A stretch of DNA of 64,000 nt from Siphonodentalium dalli (Eukaryota; Mollusca; Scaphopoda; Gadilida; Siphonodentaliidae), in NCBI GenBank assembly GCA_032622095.1, contig CP136067.1, positions 96,958,707 to 97,022,706 of the forward strand, read 5' to 3'. Under the pieces are notes generated by a model. It was not told the DNA's origin. It made no database searches and saw only the letters and a program-made list of their open reading frames with translations. Positions 31,405 to 43,236 of the stretch are shown here, in pieces (the first letter of the stretch is position 1; each line of letters opens with the position of its first letter). Both the position numbers and the translations under genes were made by a program.

Positions 31405-33870
31405 ATCAACCTTCATTATTATTATTATTATTATTGTTATTATATATACATTTAAAACGCATTCTACAGTAAATTAGTTTCAATGCGCTTACATCAATCA
31501 ATACAAATAAAAATATACAAGGTAAGAGATAAAAAGTAGTAAATGAGCATTAAAACATTCATAACGACCATCTGCATGTGACTAAGAAATTACTAAAAAA
31601 CAAAAACAAAAGTAAGAAACCAACGACCATAAGCATGCGACTTATAATTTAAAAAAAACATAATTAAAAATAGTTCAAATAATGAAAAAATCTTATGGCT
31701 AAAAATTAATTAAAAAAGTAAAACAGACAACAAGGTTAACCAAAGAAATAGATAAAAAATACTATCAACAAAATTAAATGAATACAAAAAGTAACGGAAA
31801 ACAGTCACAAGTAAGTGAACGATTAAAAGTCACAGTTAAAATGTCAGTTAAAATGGAGTAGTAGGTTTAACACCGAAGCAAATTATGAACAGGTGAGTCT
31901 TGAGAGCGTTCTTAAATTTTTCGAGAGTTTTCGCTTTTCTGAGAGTAAGGGGTAGTTCATTCCACACATTTACTGCTTTCTGTTGTGCACAGTTTGTCCG
32001 TACTTTCCTTCTGTCTTCCGCGTGGTGTTTTTCAGGTCAAGACCACATGTGCTTGATCTAGTGACACGCCCACCGATCTTAAGTTGGAACATGTCACAGA
32101 TGTAAGATGGTAGATGTCCCTTTATGGCCTTGTAAACAGTTATTGCACACCTATATTTTACACGAAATTCGAAGGACATAATATGCAGATCAAATCTAGC
32201 TTGAGATATATGGTCATATTTGGACACGTTGGCGATAAGTCTGGTACAGTTGTTTATCAGAATGTCAATTCGTCGGATGTTATCCTTTGTGATATGTGTC
32301 AAGAGAATGTTCAAGCTGTCCACACGCGATAGAATCAAGGACACAACGGCACGTTTGATAGCTTCCTTGCTAAGATGATATCGAACCCTGCGTAGTACTC
32401 TGAGTTGGAAGTAGCAGGTCCGTAGCATATTGGACACTATAACGTTCATATTCATGTTCGAATCAAAATATGCACCAAGATTCCTCAGGTTGTTACAACA
32501 TTTAATTTCTGAACCTGCCAAATGGACAGAAAACTGTTCACTGTCGTTGCCGTTGATTTGATGTGATAGTAGATTTAAAAAATGTTTTGTGCCTATTACA
32601 ATAAACTCGGATTTATCATCATTCAATTTTAATTTGTTCATCTGCATCCAGTGTTTCACGTCCAGAAAACAACTCTCTAGCCGACTTATCGCCTGACGGT
32701 ATGCATCCACGCTCTTCCTAGGGAATTCTACATAAATCTGAGTGTCATCGGCGTAGATATGGTACTGGACCGAGTGACTCTGAACAATTCGTCCAAGCGG
32801 AAGAGCAGAGGTCCCAGGATAGACCCATGAGGAACACCAACATCAAGATTCACACTCTCCGAATATGCCTGGCCAACCACAACGCGCTGTTTTCTGTTTG
32901 ACAAATAAGAGGAGAACCACTTTAATGCAAGTCCATCGATTCCTGTGATGTCACGAAGCCTATCAAGTAGCACGCGATGGTCACATGTATCAAATGCAGC
33001 ACTTAAGTCTAACATTAAAAGTAAAACACAGTTCCCGCGGTCTATATCGTTTTTCACTTTCAGAAGTGCTGTCTCACGCGAATGGTCTTTTCTGTATGCC
33101 GACTGATACACATCAAGCTGGTTGTAGGTGTTAACGTGGTCTAACAATTTAGCACTGACAATCTTCTCCAAAACTTTTGATATGAACGAAAGGTTCGAAA
33201 CTGGTCGATAATTCTTAAGAATTTCTGAGTCGAGCGAGGATTTCTTAAGAATAGGAATAACGTTAGCAAGTTTCATCACATCTGGAACATCTCCGCTAGA
33301 TAACGATATATTTATGATTTTGGTGAAGGCAGCCACAACATGTTGAACTGGCGGTTCCGATTTTATGAATTTTGTAGGAATTGGATCGAGTGCACACGAT
33401 TTGCTCGTCATTGCTCCAATACATTTATGCACCTCTGCATGTGATACTTCAGGAAATTCACATAACGTGACACTGACATTGGAAATATGTAATGAATTTG
33501 AACAGGCAGTGTCAGTTGGAAATTGATTTCGAATTGTTTCCACTTTATTGTGAAAAAACCTTACGAATGCGTCCGCCAAATCTTTTTTAGATTGGTGACT
33601 AGGAAGTTGGACACACTCTTTCTTAGTAAGAAGATTAACGACATCAAAGATCTCTTTTTGATTTGCACCCATTAAATAATTTTCGAAATATTCCTTTTTG
33701 GCTTGATGGACCATCTTTACAACCTGTTTTGAGTGATCAACAAGTTCACGTTTGTTTTCGTCCAAACGAAATTAGTGGTCTGTTAAACGCTTTCGCCAGT
33801 CATTATTCTTTCGCGCTCTTCACAACTGTAAAGAAGATACTCTATTGTGTCACGTTGTTAATTGTGTAAT
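31405..33870 (-). pseudogene. CR1-group non-LTR retrotransposon, reverse transcriptase with frameshifts
   Basis: Reverse transcriptase blocks appear in order on the minus strand: NYRPVSNLSFISKVLEKIV, QSAYRKDHSRETALL, LDLSAAFDTCDHRVLLDRL and GVPHGSILGPLLF. The frame then breaks near 32800-32805, where about 11 bases equivalent to FSLYTLPLG seem lost. It resumes with HIYADDTQIYVEF (the catalytic YADD). The thumb region ends DHISQARFDLH, YKAIKGHLPSYICDMF. Near 31975 the frame shifts again, and the true end AVNVWNELPLTLRKAKTLEK runs to TAA at 31848-31850. Upstream, in-frame stops follow DWRKRLTDH, and no endonuclease domain is seen, so the copy is 5'-truncated near 33870. It appears to end in an (AAT)n tail at about 31405-31440. 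The LLF then YADDTQIYVEF arrangement fits the CR1/L2/Rex1 group. It is inactive. Confidence 0.85.
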
Positions 33871-34013
33871 AATTGTAGCAATGTAAAAATGAAATGAAAA
33901 TGCCATGTCCTATAAACTGGTAAAAAAATTAGCGTACGGGGAAGGTAGTTGTGGGTGATTTACACGTCGATGGAGAGGTGTTTTCTAATCAGAGACATTA
34001 TAACACAATTAAC

Positions 34014-34376
34014 CAGCCTGTTCTCCCGAAAAATCGCACATTATCTGCTTATAAAGAACTTATTTAGGTAGATAATCTGCTTAGAATTGTATAATTTTGA
34101 GTCGATAATGTGCTGAAAATGTGAGCATTTTAGTCACATTATCGATTCATAATGTGGCGTTTCTAGGCAGATTATGTGCGGACAATTACAAAAATATGCC
34201 AACCTTCGACTTTTCAGGTGTACGCTCTTTGACATGTGTTTTCACTGTGGCTCGCGGTATAAAACGAAATAACGGCCATGACTTAATTATCTGCTTATAT
34301 CAGAATCAAATAATCACAATATGTACCTATTTCACATTATAGGTCGATTATGTGCGTATTACCGCGAGGATATGTT
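34014..34376. mobile_element. Element C family, complete
   Basis: It starts CAGCCTGTTCTCCCGAAAAA and ends CCGCGAGGATATGTTG. The direct words TTTTCTAATCAGAGAC (about 33981) and TTTTCTAATGAGAGAC (34377) flank it, but the left one is 17 bp outside the terminus, so this is not a simple target duplication. Confidence 0.7.
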
Positions 34377-34392
34377 GTTTTCTAATGAGAGA

Positions 34393-36190
34393 CGAAGGGT
34401 GGAAAAAACACTTTCATCAACTGGCCGATCCAAAAGAAAATGAGACGTTCAACAACGAATTTCACAACTTTCTCGATGACCATAACGTTATTAAACAGAC
34501 CAAGACTAAGTAGTGCGGATGCTTCAGGCAACTATAGAGGTATTACAGTTATTCCAATAAAGTTGCTCCAGATTATTGTAAGAGAGCAGATAGAGAGAAA
34601 CAGCTCTGCCTAAGCAATTACCTATTCAGAGGGGATTTACTGCTGAATCATCAACAATCATCAACACTCAACAGCGCTCTTATTCTAGTAGAAGTGACCA
34701 GAGAAAACAAAGATAATAAATCTACCGCCTATGCATTATTTTTATATGCTAAACCAGCATTTGATTTTGTCATAAAGACATGCTGTTAAGGAAATTATAC
34801 CACATCCAGATAGATCAGCCAACTTGGAGGATTGTAGACCAAATACCAGTCTGGGTGAACGTCGACTCTATATTTGAAATCTAGAGTCTGGAGCTAATGT
34901 CGCCAAAACCATTTCTATTCAGCGAAGAGCTTCCCCAAAATGACGTCACGGGTTTTAAAAAATACATCGATGATTGACAGGTGTCCCCACGTGTTATTTG
35001 TTGTGCTTCGCAAACAATGGCCTGTGTCGCGACATAAACTTGCAGAAGATAATATTTGTCGTATGTGCGACTATTCTTTTTCGGGAGATGAACTCGCTGC
35101 ATCAACCGGAAAGCTGCATCCGAGAGCAAAAAATAAGGTCGTCATCAAAAATGATGCTTTAGAACTATTTAAAAGCATAAAATTAAGTCATTTCCTCGGT
35201 GTTTAACTTTCAGATGACTTTTTTACGACAAATAATTTGATTTGCAAAACATGTTACAATAAAGTAAATCAAATACACGGACATGAGTGAGTTCTATTTA
35301 TATTTATGGGAGGCCAAGTTGGTACCATGCGCTGGCCTATCTATCAGTAGCACATCCTTCAAATTAATCCGAATCGTACCGAATATATAATTTCGAAGTC
35401 ATTTTTTCTGTCTGTGTTGTATTTGCAAGCATCGCTTTCGATCGGAGAAATACCGACCAAATTCCGCTCTGTTACTATATTTAGAGGTGACATTATGGGA
35501 GTCTCCGCCCACTAACACTTGTTTATTAACCCACACGGTATCATTGGACGGAAAATAATTTACGCAATCAATCAGATTACGGAATCCCGAGGACTTGTAA
35601 ATGAGATAGCGATGTTATCCGTCAGACCTAATATTCAATGTTGTAATGAATATTTAGGTATGAGTTTACTCAGACTGACCAAATACCTGCTGAATGTTTC
35701 TCAGTTGTGAAGTGGAATGGTCAAAGTTCACAGCATTTTCCTATACTACAGGGCGTACGTCAAGGAGTTTGTGGTAGTAAGATGAATTTTAGGGAAGTAT
35801 GATTTACCACCACCGAGAGACTTATTCAATCAGCCACCTGATATACTGTCAAGAGTGCTGCAAATGCCTACTGGAAGAACAGAACCACAAGTCTATCTGA
35901 CAGATATCGATCATCGAATGTTTTGAATTGCAAGAGCTACACTCCAGAAAACGTCCACGCCATTATGAAGACTGGCGGTAAACCTAGTAGAGCTGCACGT
36001 CGACATGCTGTGAAGCTTAAACTACCCATAAATACTGACAACCTTGCCGACAATAGTGCTAAATACAAAAAGAGTGATGGCCAATGTATATTATGTGAAC
36101 ACGAAGACAGACTGCACTTTCTGATAATTTTGCTATTTATATGTAGAGATATGATTGCCATTTGGTATTCCATACTAATAACTCAAAATT
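34393..36190 (+). pseudogene. Decayed non-LTR reverse transcriptase, second type
   Basis: Plus-strand fragments in several frames, collinear with one reverse transcriptase: EGWKKHFHQLADPKENETF, GNYRGITVIPIKLLQIIV, LPIQRGFTAESST, ALILVEVTRENKDNKSTAYA, FLYAKPAFDFV, HKDMLLRKLYHIQIDQPTW, then after a gap SVVKWNGQSSQHFPILQGVR (about 35693-35755) and, from 35900, SYTPENVHAIMKTGG with a zinc-knuckle-like CILCEHEDRLHFLI. The first catalytic Asp of the usual FLDAxKAFD block is Tyr here, and there are many stops, so it is long dead. About 800 bp of foreign sequence (34890-35690) separate the palm halves. It differs from the minus-strand element next to it. Confidence 0.75.
34940..35287 (+). pseudogene. 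Zinc-finger-like (ZAD-type) segment inside the RT relic
   Basis: The frame MIDRCPHVLFVVLRKQWPVS (ATG at 34970, with an in-frame Met ten codons earlier) leads to ICRMCDYSF and then HPRAKNKVVIKNDALELFKS. It meets TAA at 35204-35206 and continues in the same frame as LSDDFFTTNNLICKTCYNKV. Two CxxC pairs about 60 residues apart resemble ZAD-like or transposase-linked N-terminal zinc modules. A GTGAGT splice-donor-like site follows, and a CRE (TGACGTCA, 34938-34945) lies upstream. It may be a captured host first exon or part of an inserted transposon. The single stop argues for decay. Confidence 0.4.
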
Positions 36191-36299
36191 GCCTAAAACT
36201 TAAACCTCCCCCTATCGGGCGGAATAAAAAACGTCATCGCAGAGCGACACTGTTATCGGATGCGTTCTGCCACGCATATACATGTACACCCTAAGAACA

Positions 36300-38000
36300 C
36301 TTAGTACATGTAATCAAACTTGATGTTCTAATCAAGTTTGAATATTCAAAAATGCTAATTGTCGAAATTTAAATTGTGTTCCAAATACCTCGTTTAATAC
36401 GATGAAATTACACTAGTGAGTGTGTCTAATTTTGAAATATTCTTCTGATTATGTCCCGTCAGCACCTTAAGAATGTTAGAATGAAAAATGTGTGGCCGTG
36501 CAGGCATCACAGGCAAGATGGTCTCCAAAATTGGCGCCGTTGTACAATTTTATCTGCATTTTATAGAGAATATATTTAATAATGCATGTACAACTGTATA
36601 CATATTTATGATACACGTTGGCGATCCGTACCAAAGATGGCCACCAAAATGGCTACTGGATATTGAATAATGGAATATTTCTTCTCAGTCAGGTTGTGTA
36701 TCACTCCTGGGATAACGTTTCACTTAAAAATTTTCTTGTTAGCCGATGAATCAAATATCTGAGACATTTTGCTATCACCAGTACGATGCAATCTTACACA
36801 CATTGATTTTGAATGTTTTATATGAATCTTTACCGCGAACTTATTCTGGTATTCTAACCATGACACGAGCAGAAATGTGCGAATGAAGTCAATATTACAT
36901 ATTGCTATTTCGACCCTCTCTCACCAAGTTTAATAAAATCTATACCGGCGCAGTATAATATAGACTTTAATTTGCTCTATTCACTTTCATTGTGGGTGAA
37001 TGAGACCAATCTGCCCTTGTGACATGTATTCCTATATAGAGTTGATGCACTGACTATTTGAATGGGCATATATTTTGTTTCCCATACATGCAATCTTTGA
37101 AAAATAATAAAACAACGTTCATAAGCTATGGTCAGTCTTGACCGATTTGAACGTAATAGAGATAACACATGGGGTCAATTACACACTAGCGTATGTTACA
37201 GTAATATAGGAACAAACCGATGCACAATGTATAAACCACATACACATATGTGTTGGTGCATCTTCATCTGGGATTCTAATTCTAGCCTTACTTATTGCGG
37301 ATAAAACCAATGCAATATAGACACTTTCTTGTATATAATTATTCATTGCATCGGGGATTTCGTGGAATAAGATATTCAAAAGTGACACGAAATCAACCAA
37401 ACTATCATCACAGTTTTAGAACATTTAGTTGGGTATGAATAGTAGGTTTGGACTATCGTTTACTCAAAAGCCGACAACTGTATACACATTGAGTTAGAAG
37501 TGTACAGGTGTTTGGTGTGTCAGTGTATATGATGATTCGCTTACCAAATTTCCTTATCTATCTTATAATCAATCCTTAGGCGATGACCGTGACCGTTTTC
37601 GTATCTTGACGTTTACTGTGACATGGGTGAATGCAGAATTCAAACTTAACTCCATTTCCTGCACATTTGGTATACACTGATATGAATGACAATTAACACG
37701 CACCACCATTACACCCTGGACTATACTCTTATGGAATGTTCTATTCGGTGACCAATATGTATATGTTGTAGACATAATTAAAATGCAACACAGATGCTCG
37801 GGCTAGTTGCGCAATAACATGTAATTGAGGGTACTGTAAATTGATTGCACCGCGCACCGACCGATTGACAATTTCCATTGCTAAAACGTCAATCCCATAA
37901 GTAGATCGTGTTCCTGATGGAGAAAAGAACACTCTAAATAACATGCTATAGCGAGACATATTTCTATCGGCCTCGTCGATGTCAATGCCAACAGTATATA
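36300..38000. other. Intergenic
   Basis: No gene is supported. Two phrases of the type GATGGCCACCAAAATGGC (36510-36665) recall dispersed repeats but are not delimited. Confidence 0.35.
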
Positions 38001-38004
38001 CGAT

Positions 38005-38300
38005 TGAATGTTTGATTGGGGTTTAATGTCGCTTTCGTCATCAAAGGCCATATCAGGACATTGTCAGCTTTAGTGGTGTCGGAAATCCGCACACTTATGG
38101 CTTATCTAACAGTGATTTCAATGGCTGAAAAACTTGTCGACCATTTGCGGCAAACCACCGTTCATCGGCCAGTAACTGGCAACTCCACCAAATAACGATT
38201 TCGTGTTACAGAGTCCACGATGGAAAGTTGTACCCCTAACCGTTGGAGCCACCGAGGCCCTCAATCGTATATAAAAATGAACAGGGGATAGAGGAGTGGG
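38005..38300. repeat. Possible dispersed SINE-like or retroelement 3' repeat
   Basis: GATTGGGGTTTAATGTCGCT followed by AAAGGCCATATCAGGACATT recalls a GGGTTTAACGTC motif of repeats common in molluscan genomes. GC content is raised. There is one copy in the window, so the call is weak. Confidence 0.25.
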
Positions 38301-39630
38301 AGACTACTGCCTTGCCTATATATGTCGACTTGAGCTAGTGATGTCTATTATACACCGAATAACACCGGCCACGATGGACGCCATCGTTCTGGTGTCCACA
38401 AGGCCACCGTTTCGCCACGATAATATTTCTCAAAGGTATCTGTATGTCACAATGAACAACTGAGTGGGGGGGGGGGGGTAAATTATGGCGTGGTACTCAG
38501 TTTATTAAACCGGCTTCGGCACTAAATGTACGATCGAACAAAAAACGACGAAAATTAAGTTTCTGTTTGATTTTTGGTCATATTCAGTGGGAAAGCAGAC
38601 CTTAATCGTGTTTGCTGTGACTGTTAGTCATATATAACAACATAATCACTTGTCAGCTGATGACAAAGTGAAACGACTGATTATGTGACTCGATTCGACT
38701 GTTTCACTGGTCTGCGAGCGTTTAGGGAGAGGGTTAAGTTTCAGATTAGTAAGTAATTATGTATGTGATAAGCATGCCAATGTCATATATTGTCCGGAAC
38801 ACAGATAACTCAGGCAGATTACAGTTTTGTGGATATTTTAATATATATTAAATATTGGCGTTTGTTGGTCCGAAAAATAATGAAAAGTTTGTCGTTTTTC
38901 GACGTTTTCTCCAAGTTCAGCTGAATAAATCGGCTGTTCAGCAGGCAGAATGGGGGCACTTTCTGCCCCATCTGTCACTATACAGATAATCCCCTTCAGA
39001 AAATATGACTTTTATAGATCGTGGGTGAATTTTAGTTTTTCGATTTTGTGCAATTTGTGGGTCAATACTCCGCAGATGTCCATTGTGTGTCAAGTGTTGA
39101 ATTGTAATATAGGATATGATTTTCTCGAGGGCTCGAAAGTGCAGGGTATCTAAAAAACTAGAGGCTTTCTGAGAATCTCGTACTGGCCTATATAGAATGA
39201 ATTGAACACAAATTTATGATGGTTTTTAGTTAACACGGTTGATATAACTGCGTACCTCTCAGCACATTTTAGCAATGCCTAGCTGTGTACCCTTCAGCAC
39301 ATTTTAGCAAACCACGGTTACCCTTCAGCACATACGACATCGATGTCAACGCCGGACATCTATTATTATGTTAACTAGAATATAAGTATGATATTCAATT
39401 TGTGTTGGGTTATTTAGTGTTGACTGCGAGATAAACATGTGTGATAAGGGTGGTTAAATAATTTTGTCAACACGAAAAGACACATTTAAAATGGAACTAT
39501 ATTTGTTCTTGAATGTGTTTTACTTCCTCTTTGGTTGTGACAAGGAAATAGATACTAATTTGTTTTAAACCCAGCCGTTTTGAGATCGTTTTTCCTTGCT
39601 AAAATCTGATTATGTGATAAAATGGATTTC
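38301..39630. other. Intergenic with a G-run and a CAGCACATTTT motif
   Basis: A run of 13 G lies near 38465. At 39255-39335, CCTTCAGCACATTTTAGCAA-like words recur three times, akin to 59040-59340. No gene is seen. Confidence 0.35.
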
Positions 39631-39634
39631 AAAT

Positions 39635-39750
39635 TCGTTGCAATTCTATACGAAAGTTTATTAACCTCGTCCGCAAAATTAGATTCGAGCCTCGCTAAAG
39701 CTCGGCTCGAGTCGAATTTAGTGCACTCCGTTAATAAATTTCGTATAGAA
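39635..39750. repeat. Hairpin with arms of about 28 bp and a nested centre
   Basis: TTGCAATTCTATACGAAAGT and TTATTAAC pair with GTTAATAAATTTCGTATAGA and ATTGCG. Inside, ATTAGATTCGAGCC and GGCTCGAGTCGAATTT pair again. Confidence 0.7.
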
Positions 39751-40367
39751 TTGCGACTCATTAGAGAATATAATGTATACTAAAATCACAACTGGAGATT
39801 TTCCAATCAGATAGAAAAGTAATAGAAAGTCCTTTCCCGTAGAACGGACGTCGTGTTGTCTCCAAATTTATTTGTTCAGTGTTTTATTGTTTTGTGCTGT
39901 CAATGCAATCTGTTGTAGTGTTATCATTTTATATTGTTATGTTGAGAGAGGAGCAACTGTAAGTTTTGTAACATGTGCATCGACCCCTTAGTTGAGTCGA
40001 GCTTAATAAATATGCTTAAACTAAACTATAAATGTGTTGGTCGAAGCCCCATGGCGATTTGAAGCGTAAAATTAAGCCCGCCTTCTTACATCACTGTCCC
40101 GCTCCGGACATCAAACTACGTCGAAAAATTGGTGAAATACTCTTCAATGAGCCGCAGAAAGACTCATTCATGTCACAAAATTTTGAAAATCGTTATTTCG
40201 TTCAGCAATATAGTTTTCTTCAATAATCAATATACGTAATAATAAAGAACATTCCTTGTTAGTCAATTACTCAAATAAAATGTGTCGGTCTCAGATCTCT
40301 GCGAAAAACAAAAACCAAATTAATGATGCTCTGTCCGAATTAGTTGAGATTTTCTATGTTAATTTTC
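39751..40367. other. Intergenic
   Basis: No gene or repeat is recognised. Confidence 0.35.
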
Positions 40368-40728
40368 CAACACATCCTCCTCCAAATAGGTTCATATTGG
40401 ATGTACATATTCAGACATGTTCATATTGGACGGATCTGATTTTGATATAAACCCATAGTGACCCGTTATTCCGTTGAATGGTGCGAGCCGCAGTGAAAAT
40501 TCATTAATAAGAGCGTGAATCTGGTAAGTCATGTCGATGAACAAGGGTAGAATAAATAGTGACAATAGGGGCATATTTCGTATGGAAATATTCCCATATC
40601 AGAGTGTTTTAAAAAACGTGTTTTACGTCCATATAGATTGCATATTGAATTTTACTAATGCAAAATATGAGCATATTTCGCTAATTAAAATACGTCCGTT
40701 GTGTGCTTATTTTCACCAGAAGAGGCTG
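40368..40728. mobile_element. Element C family, complete, 8-bp target duplication
   Basis: It starts CAACACATCCTCC, ends CACCAGAAGAGGCTG and is flanked by TAATTTTC on both sides (40360-40367, 40729-40736). The perfect 8-bp duplication is the best evidence that family C is mobilised by a hAT-type enzyme. It contains the GTGCGAGCCGCAGTGAAAAT core and is non-coding. Confidence 0.75.
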
Positions 40729-40814
40729 TAATTTTCAGCTATCTAGTTAATAGATAAACAGAACATATTTGCAATTGCCATCATTCGTATGACACAAATA
40801 TCGCGAAAACACAC

Positions 40815-41480
40815 ACTATATACTATATGCTATAATCCATCATTTAACACGGGAAACGAGTACAAAATATCATAACTCATGACGCTCATTGTTATCTTCT
40901 GTATTTGGGCGACGGGAGCATGGGCCTCTTTTTAACCATTTACCCAACAGAACGGCCCTGTGCCAATGCATTCTCTTATATATGCGAGTCGACCATAGGT
41001 CGCCTCGCATATATAAGAGAATGCATTGGCTTAACACATTAAAAATTATAAAATTGTTAAAGAATGTAAGAAAAAATGTTTTAAAAAGATTTTTTTTAGG
41101 CCAATGCATTCTCTTATATATGCGAGGCGACCTATGGTCGACTCGCATATAGAAGAGAATGCATTGGCACAGGGCATAACTGTAACTATCACAATGTGCT
41201 CAATGATATCCATATTTGTATGGTTCTATTGAGACAGACCGAAGATAATTTAGGCTGTTGCAGCTTTATTTGGCCGTTTGTGGCCGGTTTGTTGGGTAAA
41301 AGGTTAAGAGACGGTCATTGTATTTTTGACTGGCTGACAAAATATGTTAAAAATTCCTCTTTGTAAAGTCAAAATTTGGTTACTAAAATATAATATCAAT
41401 GACTGATCTAATTATTTTCTGGTTTTGTAGACGTACATATGTTGTTTTTTATGGTGTCAAATCTAACAGGACATCTGTAT
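40815..41480. repeat. Dispersed repeat family G, split by a B1 element
   Basis: The left part (CATCATTTAACACGG, GGGAGCATGGGCCTCTTT) and right part (GAGACGGTCATTGTATTTTT, GGCTGACAAAATATG) are continuous in other copies (43945, 56685, 60395). The insertion lies at TTAA. Confidence 0.7.
40932..41307. mobile_element. B1 twin-hairpin element nested in repeat G
   Basis: The left end is TTAACCATTTACCCAACAG, the right end TGTTGGGTAAAAGGTTAA, and TTAA occurs at both edges. Both hairpins are present. The host copy gives the empty site (TTTATAAGAGACGG versus TTTTTAAGAGACGG), confirming insertion at TTAA. Confidence 0.85.
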
Positions 41481-41511
41481 TATTACTATCACTTTGACAC
41501 GTTTTTTTAAG

Positions 41512-41534
41512 AGTATATATATATATATATATAT
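41512..41534. repeat. (TA)n microsatellite
   Basis: About 11 TA units, non-coding context. Confidence 0.85.
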
Positions 41535-42267
41535 TTGTAGAACGACAGTTCGTTTATTCATGAACAGATCTTAAGACTTAACCCTCATTTTAAATTACGC
41601 AGAACATATTGTGTAGTATATTCAAGTGAGTCATGGCCTGTTTAAATGGAATATAAAAAAAACATTCCAGGAAAATCAGTCTATAACATTCTATTCACAC
41701 AGAAAATTTAGTTTAGGTGACCCCGATCGATCAATGATGAAATATAGATACCAGTGTTGGTTGAATCAATGTGAAGGCCATAGAAATTATACCTGACGGT
41801 GTACGCCTCATCGAACGGCAAACGATTGCTTCGAAAACGATTATGTGCAGTTATCGTCGGCGTAAACAGTACAGGACAATCATTTGTTCTCTATAGGGTA
41901 GAAATTATGAATGAATATGGAGCAGACGACATTATTAAAAAATACCCACACGGAGCCTCAGAAAACGTCGCCACTGACAGATGTCATTCGTTAGCTCCGC
42001 CTTAACGCGCCCGAGTAAGTTACAACAGTCGCACCGCTTATTTCGAGTTTCTAAACGCGACAGCACGCATTGGAGTTTACCACGGATTAACACTCGCCTA
42101 TGTACCTGTTTATAAAGTTCCGAGTTTTATTCCTTGAGATATGTTCGAAAGTTGATGACTTATGTTATTAAGGAGGAGTGCTGTGGATTGTCCGCCGTGG
42201 TCCTTTTGGATATTATATTCCTATGTATCTGGAAGTAAATTCTCAGACCGTTTTGATGTAGTCGATC
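41535..42267. other. Intergenic
   Basis: Nothing is recognised; GC content rises after about 41980. Confidence 0.35.
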
Positions 42268-42436
42268 ATGAACCTTAATGGCTTATTAACTCTAACTGCT
42301 GCAGTTACTCTGTATATAGTGCGATCTCGATGTGAAAAGCTTGGGACTTCCCAAGGGAGTGATAAGGAATTCAGGGATATTGCTAAACCCAATATCACTG
42401 TTCCTTTATTCTCGAAAATCCGGCATCCGCGACCAG
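42268..42436 (+). CDS. Candidate first exon with a signal peptide
   Basis: The ATG at 42268 opens MNLNGLLTLTAAVTLYIVRS, a plausible signal peptide (hydrophobic core about 5-17). A hydrophilic segment follows with a glycosylation sequon, PNITVPLF, and then KIRHPRP. At 42436/42437 the sequence reads GACCAG then GTAAGC, a near-consensus splice donor in phase 1, the phase typical after signal-peptide exons. A transposon (42449) begins 12 bp into the supposed intron. I found no clear next exon in the window. It could be a real exon of a secreted or membrane protein, or chance. Confidence 0.3.
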
Positions 42437-42448
42437 GTAAGCATGCGC

Positions 42449-42881
42449 AAGGGTGCGTTCATACACTGGCAAGTTTGCACGGTATTTTTTGGAGGCAATT
42501 TATCATAGAAAACCCTATGGTACCATAATATGATTTATAGGAACGGCAACATCCATATAAAATGCATATTTACCAAAGCTATCGACAAGAGAAATAAAAT
42601 TTCGGTACTTCCACATGGAACGGTGCTACTAACACATTGCCTTAAAATACCTGTATGATTGATTAGTGCTAGATGTATAAGTGCATGATATTTACAGGCA
42701 AATGTCGATAGCTTCCCTATATACCAGTGAACTACAAAACTTGTATTTTTCATGTAGTTGGTTGTGATACAGATGCAATTTACGATCATTTCTGCATTTT
42801 GTTTCTGTGACATTGTAGCTTTCTGCACCGCAATTCCTGCAAAAGTATGCCTGGGAAATTTGCGAGTGTATGCGTACCCTA
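42449..42881. mobile_element. Terminal-inverted-repeat element H, first copy
   Basis: It starts AAGGGTGCGTTCATACACTG and GCAAGTTTGC; it ends GGGAAATTTGCGAGTGTATG and CGTACCCT, the complement. About 430 bp, non-coding. Confidence 0.65.
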
Positions 42882-43232
42882 AGGGTGCGTTCACACGCTG
42901 TCAAATTTCCCTAGCAATTGTTTAGGCAATTCGTAGCAGAGGGTAAACGTGTGCACAGATATGAACGACAACATCGATATGCATCAACGTGAGTGTTGAT
43001 ATCTATGTAATTCATTATGGTAATCTGCAACTAAACCTAGCATGCAAATAACCGACCGGAAACAACCGTTCAACCACTCATGACACTCATGGCTCTAAGA
43101 CGATATAAGACAATCGGAGAGATGTAATATGTAGTTCCGACATTTATCACTCACACGGTTGTAATAGACCGTCGTCTGAAGAATTGCCTGCTCATTTGCC
43201 AGGCTATGTTGCCAGCAGTGTGAACGTGACCT
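42881..43232. mobile_element. Terminal-inverted-repeat element H, second copy
   Basis: It starts AAGGGTGCGTTCACACGCTG directly after the first copy and ends TTGCCAGCAGTGTGAACGTG. The two copies abut head to tail with different interiors. Confidence 0.6.
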
Positions 43233-43236
43233 GAAT

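Noticed and set aside
33981-34392. 16-bp direct words as target duplication of the element at 34014
   Set aside because: The left word is 17 bp away from the terminus, and other copies of the family have 7-8-bp duplications.
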